From positions 2,294,001 through 2,358,000 of the forward strand of contig NZ_JUGR01000001.1 in assembly GCF_000800015.1 (NCBI RefSeq): 64,000 bases of DNA. The letters run 5' to 3'. The DNA is from Terriglobus sp. TAA 43. GTDB taxonomy: Bacteria > Acidobacteriota > Terriglobia > Terriglobales > Acidobacteriaceae. Made by a program: the position numbers and the translations under genes. Below are positions 1 through 6,993 of this stretch, in pieces. The notes under the pieces were generated by a model. That model did not search any database. It had not been told where the DNA came from and was given only the letters and a program-made list of their open reading frames with translations. Each line of letters starts with the position of its first letter. The first letter of the stretch is position 1.

Positions 1-434
1 AGATCGTCCTGCCACGAACCCAATGCAATCGCCAGCGGAGATTCCTCTTCGCGCAACGCCTGCTGCTGGAGATAGTTCACCTTTTTTCCGAAGACTGACA
101 TGCCTTCGGTGGAACGAAGCGCGGAGGCCGCAGCTTCTACTTCCTCAACCGATGCAGCCGTCTCATCGTGCTGGCAGAGGTTGTCCGTCCAGCCTTCGGG
201 ACGGAATGAACGTGGAAGCTCGCTCTCCTGATACTCGATGCCGGAAGCCGCCAGCGACTTTGCTGTTGCTACCAGCGTTTCGCGCTTGGTTGCCATCTTC
301 TTTACGGCAGCCTCTCGCAGAGTTTCGGTCGCGAAGACCTCATGCTTCTGCAGGTGGATCAGCTTACGATCGTAAAGATCAATTTCGCGATGTAGATCAC
401 GAAGGTAGTACTTATCCTGCACAACTACGCGCAT
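1..434 (-). CDS. Hypothetical helical protein, C-terminus cut by window edge
   Basis: The minus strand is open from an ATG at 434 to the window edge, giving at least 144 residues that begin MRVVVQDKYYLRDLHREIDL. A GGAG Shine-Dalgarno lies 9 nt before the ATG. The visible part is charged and alpha-helical (many E, K, R, L), with no signal peptide or membrane segment and no motif I can assign to a family. The 3' end is outside the window. The plus-strand frame over the same DNA is low-quality sequence and is its shadow. Function unknown; that it is a real gene is fairly secure from the ribosome binding site and the uninterrupted frame. Confidence 0.6.
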   Translation of the reverse strand, partial: MRVVVQDKYYLRDLHREIDLYDRKLIHLQKHEVFATETLREAAVKKMATKRETLVATAKSLAASGIEYQESELPRSFRPEGWTDNLCQHDETAASVEEVEAAASALRSTEGMSVFGKKVNYLQQQALREEESPLAIALGSWQDD

Positions 435-603
435 CCGATGTGCTCCTGGCCCCAACGGCCCGATGAAATTTGTGTCTCCGAACATGCAGAGGAACCCGGA
501 AGGTTCTGAGTGGGGGAGGGCAGTCCTCCTGCATGCACACAGTTGGTAAGATGCGCATTTCGTCGTACGCGTCAGTCGACGTGAATTTTCTGTTGCAAAC
601 GCG

Positions 604-631
604 AAGAGGGCGACCCGAAGGTCGCCCTCTT
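604..631 (-). terminator. Rho-independent terminator after the cold-shock gene
   Basis: A perfect 12-bp stem (AAGAGGGCGACC paired with GGTCGCCCTCTT) closes a CGAA tetraloop. It lies about 20 nt beyond the stop of the cold-shock gene at 652. Both sides end in short T or A runs, so it may work in both directions. Confidence 0.8.
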
Positions 632-651
632 TCCATCAGAAACTCTTAGAG

Positions 652-852
652 TTAGACGGGCTGTACGTTCTCAGCCTGCCAGCCCTTCGGTCCCTTCACC
701 ACGTTGAAGCTCACGCGCTGGCCTTCCTGCAGCGAGCGGAAACCCTGAGCCTGAATTGCGGTGTGGTGAACGAATACATCCTCGCCGTTGTCGCGCGAGA
801 TGAATCCAAAACCCTTAGCGTCGTTGAACCACTTCACATTACCCTGTTCCAT
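652..852 (-). CDS. Cold-shock domain protein (CspA family)
   Basis: This 66-residue protein is a single cold-shock domain, an OB-fold that binds single-stranded RNA/DNA and acts as an RNA chaperone in the cytoplasm. The two nucleic-acid-binding motifs are intact: RNP1-like KGFGFI at residues 13-18 and RNP2-like VFVHH at 26-30, preceded by the usual GNVKWFN. The length is normal for the family. It appears monocistronic: a terminator follows it, and a leader of about 230 nt separates it from the oxidoreductase gene upstream. A long leader is common in csp genes and may carry thermoregulation. Which Csp paralogue it is cannot be decided from sequence alone. Confidence 0.95.
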   Translation of the reverse strand: MEQGNVKWFNDAKGFGFISRDNGEDVFVHHTAIQAQGFRSLQEGQRVSFNVVKGPKGWQAENVQPV

Positions 853-1085
853 TGCCTTGTCCCTGTCCTAATACTTCGTTGGTGTTTCGCTGAATCTCTC
901 AATACAGGTTTTGCAAGTGCGTTTGGGCAGGGCGAGCAAAGAACCAAAACTGAGGGTCAAACGATTGCGAATAGCGTAGCACAAACCCTCGGAATGGCAG
1001 CGACTTTTTCGCAGCTCATTCCGTCTAAACATAATGCCGCCTGATATTTGCACCATTCCTGTTGCAAATCAGGGATTCCCTCTTC
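853..1085 (-). other. Long leader/intergenic region upstream of the cold-shock gene
   Basis: This 233-nt gap lacks a credible gene. It holds a 7-bp hairpin (ATTTGCA/TGCAAAT, 1046-1069) just after the stop of the oxidoreductase gene, possibly a weak terminator or operator. The rest is probably the cold-shock promoter and 5' UTR; I could not place a convincing -35/-10 pair. Confidence 0.4.
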
Positions 1086-2126
1086 TTAGAAACCGGGGAC
1101 ATTCACTGCATGATAAATCATTTCCATAATACGCAAATCCTTTAATCCATCTTCCCCTGGCGCAATGGTGTCCCGGTTCTCACGCACGGCAGCGGCTAGC
1201 TCTTCAGCTTCCAGCCGGAACTCCGGGAAATCCAACTCACGAACCTTAATTTCCATGGGACGGCCGTAAGACGGGTTATGGACCTTACCCCGAATGCGAT
1301 ACGGTTCCTGCCAGCGGAAGGCAGGCGCCATGAACGCGCTGCCGAACTCCCCGGTGATCCGCAGGGTGTCGGAGATGTCCCGCTCATACGAAGAGACGCA
1401 GACTGCGCGCGCGCCCGACGGAAACACGCTTGTCCACCGCACCTCACGCTCCATGCCATTTGCGTCGCAGGTGGCGGACGCCTCTTCCACGGCGATGGGT
1501 TCTTCACCCAACAGAAAGCGCGCCGCGTTCAGGGGATAAATCCCTACATCCCAGAGAGATCCACCGCCGGCGAGAGAGCCCTTGTCACGCCAGCCGGATT
1601 TAAGCTTGAATCCAAATCCGCTTTCGATACGCAACGATGACTGCGGGCCAAAGGTGCCCTGCCTGATCAGTTCGCGCAGATGCTGGTGCGGCATGGTGTG
1701 CGGGCAGCGATAGGCAATGCCCAGTCGTACGCCTGCGTTGCGGCACGCGGCGATCATCGCTTCCGCGTCGGCGGAGGTGGAAGCCATGGGCTTCTCGCAC
1801 AACACATGCTTCCCTGCTGCTGCGGCGCGCTCTGTGTATTCGCGGTGCAGGCTGACGGGCAGCGCCAGGTACACGGCATCTATCGACGGATTGTCAGCGA
1901 TCCGGTCAAAGTCAGCATAAGAATAGGTGGCATCGGCACTATATTTCTTCGCGATGGCGCTCGCTTTTGCGGGGTCGCCACTGACCACCGCCGACACACG
2001 GCATGTGAGTGAACCACGGAGTTCTTCCAGAAAAGGCTTGGCAATATGACCCAACCCAACCACGGCAAAGCCGAATTTCCCTTCAGAAGCAGCTTTTGAG
2101 GAACGAAAACGATCCAGCAGACCCAT
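1086..2126 (-). CDS. Gfo/Idh/MocA family NAD(P)-dependent oxidoreductase
   Basis: A 346-residue cytoplasmic dehydrogenase of the Gfo/Idh/MocA family, which oxidises or reduces sugars and related polyols with NAD(P). The N-terminal Rossmann fold shows AVVGLGHIAKPF (residues 21-32), and the family signature EKP is at 111-113 (HVLCEKPMAS). The C-terminal alpha/beta dimerisation domain contains the GGGSLWDVGIYPLNAARFLLG stretch typical of the family. Length is normal. It stands alone, with the next gene divergent at 2272. The substrate cannot be predicted. A second member of the family is encoded at 14586-15761 inside a sugar operon. Confidence 0.9.
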   Translation of the reverse strand: MGLLDRFRSSKAASEGKFGFAVVGLGHIAKPFLEELRGSLTCRVSAVVSGDPAKASAIAKKYSADATYSYADFDRIADNPSIDAVYLALPVSLHREYTERAAAAGKHVLCEKPMASTSADAEAMIAACRNAGVRLGIAYRCPHTMPHQHLRELIRQGTFGPQSSLRIESGFGFKLKSGWRDKGSLAGGGSLWDVGIYPLNAARFLLGEEPIAVEEASATCDANGMEREVRWTSVFPSGARAVCVSSYERDISDTLRITGEFGSAFMAPAFRWQEPYRIRGKVHNPSYGRPMEIKVRELDFPEFRLEAEELAAAVRENRDTIAPGEDGLKDLRIMEMIYHAVNVPGF

Positions 2127-2271
2127 GCCCCTAGCCTAAATGCGCCATACCGCGGATCTGGCAGCGTGTGACGCGTCGATGCTGGGGCGCCCCGCAACGT
2201 TGCCCTTCGAATCGGGTAAAATAAATAAGTAGCGCATCTGGAGCGGACAAATCGGCATCGGAGAATGCCAT

Positions 2272-3015
2272 TTGCAGGTCGCGAAATGGAAGTCCCCGCT
2301 CAGGCACGACGCTTTATCAATTTCCGGACCGGAGCCCTTTCGCTTGAACCTTTCTTCGCGCACCAGTCGTACGCTTGCTATTGCCTTCACAACTCTCTCG
2401 ACACTTGGAATTGCCGCAGGCGCACGTGCAGTTAGCGCCGCGGAAGAAGTTCCTGTAACGCCCGTCACCAAGACGGCTACGGCAAAGCCCACACTGGCTG
2501 AAGCGTTCCACCTGCGGATGCACCACCTGCACACAGGAGAGAACATCGACGTGGAATACAAGACCGACGGAGAGTATGACCTGGGCGGCATTGCGAAGCT
2601 GAACCACTTTCTTCGCGACCACCGTACGCAGGACACCGCTGACTACGACCCGCGCGAGTTTGATCTACTGCACGCACTTCTGGTGAAGCTGGGCAAGCCA
2701 GAGGCAACGATCGACATTGTCTGCGGGTACCGCACACCGTGGTCTAACAACTTCCTGCGTACGCGTTCGGCTTCAACGGGCGTGGCAGAGCATTCGCAGC
2801 ACATGCTGTCCAAGGCGATTGATATTCGGATTCCCGGCGTCAGCACGCTGGCCCTGCGCAATGCAGCTCTGTCACTTGGCATGGGCGGCGTGGGTTATTA
2901 CCCCACCAGCCAGTTCGTCCACGTAGATGTGGGTCCGGTACGCCAATGGCAATTTGGTGGCCGCTCGCTACAGACCGCTTCGCGTAAGGGTTCGCATCGC
3001 AGCCGTCGCGCTTAA
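2272..3015 (+). CDS. YcbK/DUF882-like secreted M15-fold peptidase
   Basis: A 247-residue protein of the DUF882 (peptidase M15_2, YcbK-like) family, predicted to act on peptidoglycan outside the cytoplasmic membrane. Metal-site residues of the M15 fold are visible: GYRT near 152-155, the SxHxxxxAxD pattern at 175-184 (His177, Asp184) and HVD at 218-220. The usual Gly in the SxHxxGxAxD motif is Ser here. A hydrophobic segment at about residues 34-56, ending in an Ala-x-Ala-type site, is the likely signal peptide. The frame opens at a TTG at 2272 with GGAG about 9 nt upstream; a second TTG at 2344 would give a more ordinary signal peptide and is an alternative start. A strong terminator follows. 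Confidence 0.8.
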   Translation: MQVAKWKSPLRHDALSISGPEPFRLNLSSRTSRTLAIAFTTLSTLGIAAGARAVSAAEEVPVTPVTKTATAKPTLAEAFHLRMHHLHTGENIDVEYKTDGEYDLGGIAKLNHFLRDHRTQDTADYDPREFDLLHALLVKLGKPEATIDIVCGYRTPWSNNFLRTRSASTGVAEHSQHMLSKAIDIRIPGVSTLALRNAALSLGMGGVGYYPTSQFVHVDVGPVRQWQFGGRSLQTASRKGSHRSRRA

Positions 3016-3033
3016 CGACACTTCGCATCACGT

Positions 3034-3063
3034 AGCAGAGGCGGCCAGATGGCCGCCTCTGCT
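3034..3063. terminator. Bidirectional Rho-independent terminator
   Basis: A 14-bp perfect stem (AGCAGAGGCGGCCA / TGGCCGCCTCTGCT) with a 2-nt GA tip lies between two convergent genes (plus strand ending 3015, minus strand ending 3083). It probably serves both. Confidence 0.8.
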
Positions 3064-3082
3064 GTTTGTGAAGGCAAGGGTC

Positions 3083-4162
3083 TTAAGGCGTAACGAATCC
3101 CTTTGCCAGCAGCGGCTTCAACTGCGTCCACGACAACACCGTATCTTCAGGATGAAACAGTCTTGGCGCAATGGTGTAGTCGGGATAGCTGATGTGCAAG
3201 CCATCGGCTTCGAGCGTCCAGTTGGTCACATCGCTCAGCACGTCCTGTAACGCTTTCACCTGAGGACCATCAATGTTCTCGTAAAGAAACTTCTCCTTCT
3301 TGTTCCGTGCACTGAGATCAGTCCAGGCCATTTCTCCCAGCTGACGCTTCCATGCCGAGTTGCCAAATACATCCTCTGCGCGCAACGCTCGTTTTTCCTT
3401 TAACAACCAGGTCAGAGTCTCGGAAGTTTCGTAAGGATGCGCTGCGCCATGGCCCATACCAAAGGCCGTAACAACGGTTGTCACGCGATCATGTTCCACG
3501 CTGCGCAATACGCCTTTGATCTGCGAATCCGCGCCCGCGGCCATCGCGTCATCCCATGTCTTCGGCAACGTTCGTTTTGTCCCGTTGACCAGTTCTTGTA
3601 CGTGACCTGCGCCTGCCGTCTTCAGCATGTGAGCCTCGACAGCAGCGCTCCACGCAATCCACTCTTCTGCGTCCGTGTCTGCTGCGGGCCATGTCGCTTG
3701 CAGCGTACCGTAGCCGGGATGTTCCCCTCCTGGCATGTTCGGGTTGCTGCCTTCCACATCCGCTTCTGCAAGGAATTGGGTGCGGGTGAGAAATGCGACA
3801 CCATCGCGCACACCCACGGCACCGCGCAACTGTTTTATGCGCGCGTCATACAACGGCTTCAAACAGGAAACCGCGTTAGCTCGCGTTATCGCAGGTTCAT
3901 TTACGCGACAGACTTCTTGCACATAGGCAAGCCATTGCACCTGATCCACACGCAGCAAGCCAACACTGTTGGAAGACAAGCGCGAAAGATCATCGCGATA
4001 GGAAATGCCCATTGCCGAATCTGCAGCACTCAATTTGGGATCGCTGCAGATGGCGCGCTCCACGGGGCGCTTTGCTTTTGTGCAATCAAAGCTGGCTGCG
4101 TGTGCTGTGACACAACCGATTGCGCTGCACAGGAGCAGCGCTGTCCAGACGTTTCTCCGCAT
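3083..4162 (-). CDS. Secreted protein with LprI-like N-terminal domain
   Basis: A 359-residue protein with a Sec signal peptide (residues 1-22, cleaving after THA). The mature N-terminus contains the paired-cysteine motif of the lysozyme inhibitor LprI/DUF1311 family: FDCTKAKRPVERAICSDPKL, a later Cys in EVC, then SCLKPLYDARI. The C-terminal half (about 190-359) resembles the DUF3298/RsiV-like domain, with AHPYETSETLTWLLKEKRAL followed by a DVF segment. Members with this architecture are periplasmic and poorly characterised; lysozyme resistance is possible but unproven here. A terminator follows at 4197-4223, shared with the glycine-zipper gene upstream of it, and one lies at its own 3' end (3034-3063). 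Confidence 0.75.
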   Translation of the reverse strand: MRRNVWTALLLCSAIGCVTAHAASFDCTKAKRPVERAICSDPKLSAADSAMGISYRDDLSRLSSNSVGLLRVDQVQWLAYVQEVCRVNEPAITRANAVSCLKPLYDARIKQLRGAVGVRDGVAFLTRTQFLAEADVEGSNPNMPGGEHPGYGTLQATWPAADTDAEEWIAWSAAVEAHMLKTAGAGHVQELVNGTKRTLPKTWDDAMAAGADSQIKGVLRSVEHDRVTTVVTAFGMGHGAAHPYETSETLTWLLKEKRALRAEDVFGNSAWKRQLGEMAWTDLSARNKKEKFLYENIDGPQVKALQDVLSDVTNWTLEADGLHISYPDYTIAPRLFHPEDTVLSWTQLKPLLAKGFVTP

Positions 4163-4196
4163 ATCGTTTGAGATGCAAGTCTACGAAAAAACGAAA

Positions 4197-4223
4197 ACGC
4201 CGTCCCGACAATCAGGACGGCGT
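4197..4223 (-). terminator. Rho-independent terminator after the glycine-zipper gene
   Basis: A 9-bp stem (ACGCCGTCC/GGACGGCGT) with a 9-nt loop, followed on the minus strand by a T-rich tract (TTTTCGTTTTTTCG). It sits 20 nt past the stop at 4243 and just upstream of the LprI-like gene. Confidence 0.75.
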
Positions 4224-4242
4224 CCGTTCGACAAACGCTTGT

Positions 4243-4599
4243 TTAGTAGCGACGGCCGTAAGAATCGTAACGCGCTTCATCTCTATGGCGCTTTTCTTCA
4301 TTTGCGTGCCCCAGCAGGGCACCGCCGCCCGCACCCAGAGCACCACCGATCAGCGCGCCCTTACCGCCACCTGCCAATGCGCCAATGCCCGCACCGGCGC
4401 CACCGCCGATCAATGCACCTTTGCCGGTGCCAATGCCGCTGTGACGTTTATGCCAGTTTCCGTGGCTGTCGCGATAGTAATAACGCGAATCGTGATGTTG
4501 TGCATTTGCATTCTGCGACACCACTAAAGGAGCCGCCGTACCCAGCACCATTACACCGCCCAGAACCAGACCCGAGACTTTCTTTCCGAAAGTATTCAT
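4243..4599 (-). CDS. Glycine-zipper envelope protein
   Basis: A 118-residue secreted protein. It has a signal peptide (about residues 1-34, ending SQNANAQ), then a His/Tyr/Arg-rich linker, then a glycine-zipper region at about 55-97 built from repeated GALIGGGAGAGIGALAGG-type blocks. Glycine zippers pack small helices in or near membranes. The C-terminal tail is charged and rich in Arg, Tyr and Glu. A GGAGG Shine-Dalgarno lies 8 nt upstream of the ATG. Proteins of this design are common in acidobacteria and proteobacteria, often stress-linked, but no specific function is established. It appears monocistronic. Confidence 0.75.
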   Translation of the reverse strand: MNTFGKKVSGLVLGGVMVLGTAAPLVVSQNANAQHHDSRYYYRDSHGNWHKRHSGIGTGKGALIGGGAGAGIGALAGGGKGALIGGALGAGGGALLGHANEEKRHRDEARYDSYGRRY

Positions 4600-4831
4600 C
4601 TTCGTATCCTCCGCCGCCGTTCTCTGTGGGCAGCCTCGTTATTTACCAGACGAATAGATGCGGTAGTCTTTTTTAGGTTTTCTCTGTGTCGTAAGTTCCA
4701 TGGGCTGAGGGTTTTCGTACTGTCATAAAGCGTCTTTGTTGGCACGTATCACCATGCATCCCCACACACGCACATAGCATCGCGACCACTGCGTGATGTA
4801 TGACTACACATGCAGAGAAAGGACGGTTTGC

Positions 4832-5125
4832 GTGGCCCGCTTAATTCTTCGCGTTGCGGCGTTGGCATTATTGATTGTGTGCGTCGTGGCCGGTGCGGAT
4901 TGGATCGTATGGCGCATCCGTGTGGCGAGCGGCAATGGCATGGATGAAGTCACTGTCACGCAGGTAAGTGCTGCGCAGTTGAAGCGCAACAAGGAAGAGT
5001 ATTACTTTGACGGCGACATCACCATCACATGCGCACGCAGCGTCTTGCCTCCGCTCACATCCAACGGATGGCTGCCACCCTGCTGGTATCTCCGCAGACA
5101 CACCAAGATCGTAAAACGCATTTAG
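4832..5125 (+). CDS. Small single-span membrane protein, unknown function
   Basis: The best start is the GTG at 4832, with AAAGGAC about 8 nt before it, giving a 97-residue protein; the open frame extends to an ATG at 4793 that lacks a ribosome binding site. Residues 1-28 form one hydrophobic segment (VARLILRVAALALLIVCVVAGA) followed by a short soluble domain of about 65 residues with two cysteines and several tryptophans. I do not recognise a family. It ends 5 nt before the stop of a convergent gene. Reality rests on the ribosome binding site, the membrane anchor and the Cys/Trp-containing domain. Confidence 0.55.
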   Translation: MARLILRVAALALLIVCVVAGADWIVWRIRVASGNGMDEVTVTQVSAAQLKRNKEEYYFDGDITITCARSVLPPLTSNGWLPPCWYLRRHTKIVKRI

Positions 5126-5139
5126 TTCACTTAGTTCAC
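5122..5139. repeat. Tandem 9-nt duplication across convergent stop codons
   Basis: TTAGTTCAC occurs twice head to tail. The first copy holds the TAG stop of the plus-strand gene and the second holds the TAA stop (as TTA) of the minus-strand gene. Probably a small local duplication. Confidence 0.7.
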
Positions 5140-5817
5140 CGTTACGGTGACGGCGCTTGAAGTGCTGGAAGCGTACGTCGTGTCACCTTCATAGGTGGCC
5201 GTGATCGAGTCGCTTCCTGTGGGCAATGCCGTTGTTGTGAAACTTGCCGTTCCGCTGGCCAACGTGCCAGAACCCAACAGCGTGGAGCCGTTGTAAAAAT
5301 TAACGCTGCCCGAAGCCGCGGTGGGAGACACGGTTGCCGACATGGTCACTGAGCCTCCGGTTGCGATGCTGCTTGCGGAAAGGCTAAGAGTCGTCGACGT
5401 AGCCGTAAGGCTGCTGCCGCTGGAGGTGATGGTGATGGTCTTGCTCGGCGATGTGCCTTGGTTATAAGACGACGAACCATCAAACATTGCGTATACCGTG
5501 TGAGTACCCACGGCCAACGTAGTTACCGCAAGGGTAGCGGTTCCGCTGTTAAGTGTTCCTGTTCCCAGGTCCGTGCTGCCGTCATAGAAGTCGACGCTTC
5601 CCGCAGGAGTTCCCTGCGATTTCTGCGCTGCCGGGTCAGCAGCCGCCACAGTAGACGTGAGCGTGATGCTAGTGCCAGAGACGGCGTTGGTTGCAGAAGG
5701 CGTCAACGTGACGGTGACGCCGGTGCCAAAGAAAAAACCACTGCAACCCGTGAGCGAAAAACAGCCCACAGTCACAGCCAGCGCCGCAATGGCACGAATC
5801 CACGATTGCAAAAGCAT
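5131..5817 (-). CDS. Lipoprotein with two bacterial Ig-like domains
   Basis: From the ATG at 5817 the protein has 228 residues and a clean lipoprotein signal: a short basic N-terminus, a hydrophobic core and the lipobox LTGC (lipidated Cys about residue 25). Two Ig-like repeats of the Big_3/Big_5 type follow. Each carries the hallmark pattern GSVxFYxGSTxLGxGTLxSGTAxxxxTxLxxGxxxxxAxYxGxxxYxxxTS, once at about 75-135 and again at about 165-225. Such repeats serve as surface-exposed spacer or adhesion modules. The frame is open to 5913, and an ATG at 5862 is an alternative start. It lies just downstream of the VWFA gene (100 nt), so the two may be co-transcribed. Confidence 0.75.
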   Translation of the reverse strand: MLLQSWIRAIAALAVTVGCFSLTGCSGFFFGTGVTVTLTPSATNAVSGTSITLTSTVAAADPAAQKSQGTPAGSVDFYDGSTDLGTGTLNSGTATLAVTTLAVGTHTVYAMFDGSSSYNQGTSPSKTITITSSGSSLTATSTTLSLSASSIATGGSVTMSATVSPTAASGSVNFYNGSTLLGSGTLASGTASFTTTALPTGSDSITATYEGDTTYASSTSSAVTVTVN

Positions 5818-5917
5818 TTCTCCAGAGGCATCCGCAGGGAACAAAAGTGGCCTCGTGCTCATTGGACGCGATCGATACCGTATTCGGCTACTTGTTGAAG
5901 CACCAGATCGCACTCCA

Positions 5918-6928
5918 TTATTTTTCTACATCCGGCGGAGGTGTGGAACCCGCATAGTAGTTCCGACGCGCGCGGATATCAGCCTTCGGATACTCGGGGA
6001 CGCTGACTCGAATCTCATGCAGTCCGTCTTCCGCGCCTTTGGGAACCGGGAAACTTAACAGGTAGTAGTTGTGTACACGATTGCTAAGCCGGGTCAGGCT
6101 CTCATCGAAACCATTACGGTTGTGAAAGCCGAAGTAGTCGCCGCCAGACTGTACCGTGAGCCATTTGGCCGTGTTCTTCTTCATCGCCTGAACGGCCATT
6201 AGCAACAGACCAATCGGGCCGGAGCCACCGCGAAAGCGCGTTGCTTCATCACGCAATTCGTTTGTGCCAGGCGAGTATGCGACCGAGTCCACCACGGTGT
6301 TGCTGCGTCCAAGCTGTGCGATGAGCTCCGCCTCTTTCACGGTGGAGCCGTGGTCGCGTTCTTCACCAATCAACAGCACCGCATGCCGGTTGTGGCTGTC
6401 ACGATTCTCAAGAATCGAACTTGCGTAGCTGACGGCATCGCGTGTGGCGTTCTTGTCGTCTTCGCATGGACCTAGCTTTTGCATGGCCGCGTCGATCTTT
6501 GCCCAGGAACGCGTGAAGGGCTGTACCAATTCCGGATGGCTCCCGTATCGGACCAGTGCAACTTCCCGCTTGCCACCGCCTACAAGGTTCTCCAGCAATT
6601 CTGGAAGACCTTGAAGCTTCTCATACTCCATGATGGCCATGCGCGAACACTGCACCGCGACGACGAGGGATAGCCCTAGCGAATCCGCATCTTCATCCAG
6701 CGTTACGGGCTGATCCACTCCGTTGTCTGTAATGTGAAACTGGTTTGCCTTCAGGCCATAGATAATCTGACTCTTCAGGCTGACGGTGGTGGGCACCAGC
6801 ACGATCTTGGCGCTGGTCTGCAGGGTGTACGGCTGATCTGGGGTTGCGGGCGGCGTAGCCTGCTGCTGTGCATGCAGAACGCCACCAATCGCTACCAGAA
6901 GACCGCAGACCCATCCTCGCAAACTCAT
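5918..6928 (-). CDS. Secreted VWFA-related protein of the acidobacterial type
   Basis: A 336-residue exported protein with a signal peptide at 1-20 (ending LHAQQQA). It matches the acidobacterial VWFA-related family: the N-terminal phrase TSAKIVLVPTTVSLKS, then LKANQFHITDNGVDQPVTLDED, then a von Willebrand factor A-like fold with a degenerate metal site (VVAVQCSRMA where DxSxS is usual), and finally YYLLSFPVPKGAEDGLHEIRV followed by RRNYYAG. The family is expanded in this phylum and its function is unknown; surface or periplasmic protein binding is presumed. The first Asp of the metal motif is missing, so metal binding is doubtful. Confidence 0.8.
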   Translation of the reverse strand: MSLRGWVCGLLVAIGGVLHAQQQATPPATPDQPYTLQTSAKIVLVPTTVSLKSQIIYGLKANQFHITDNGVDQPVTLDEDADSLGLSLVVAVQCSRMAIMEYEKLQGLPELLENLVGGGKREVALVRYGSHPELVQPFTRSWAKIDAAMQKLGPCEDDKNATRDAVSYASSILENRDSHNRHAVLLIGEERDHGSTVKEAELIAQLGRSNTVVDSVAYSPGTNELRDEATRFRGGSGPIGLLLMAVQAMKKNTAKWLTVQSGGDYFGFHNRNGFDESLTRLSNRVHNYYLLSFPVPKGAEDGLHEIRVSVPEYPKADIRARRNYYAGSTPPPDVEK

Positions 6929-6993
6929 GTTGCTATTGTGACGGCGTTACACTCAGTTGGCGAGCCGTAAATTTTCACGTGACGGAGTTGTAC

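Noticed and set aside
23-466. 147-codon plus-strand frame at the window start
   Set aside because: The minus strand here reads as a helical protein with a ribosome binding site. The plus frame is Arg/Ser/Pro-rich and lacks one.
2220-2240. TAAAAT/AAATAA promoter-like hexamers before the YcbK-like gene
   Set aside because: No -35 match at a proper spacing (TTGCCC is 11 nt away), so not reported as a promoter.
3437-4171. 244-codon plus-strand frame opposite the LprI-like gene
   Set aside because: Arg/Cys/His-rich translation without domain; the minus strand has a signal peptide and paired-Cys motif.
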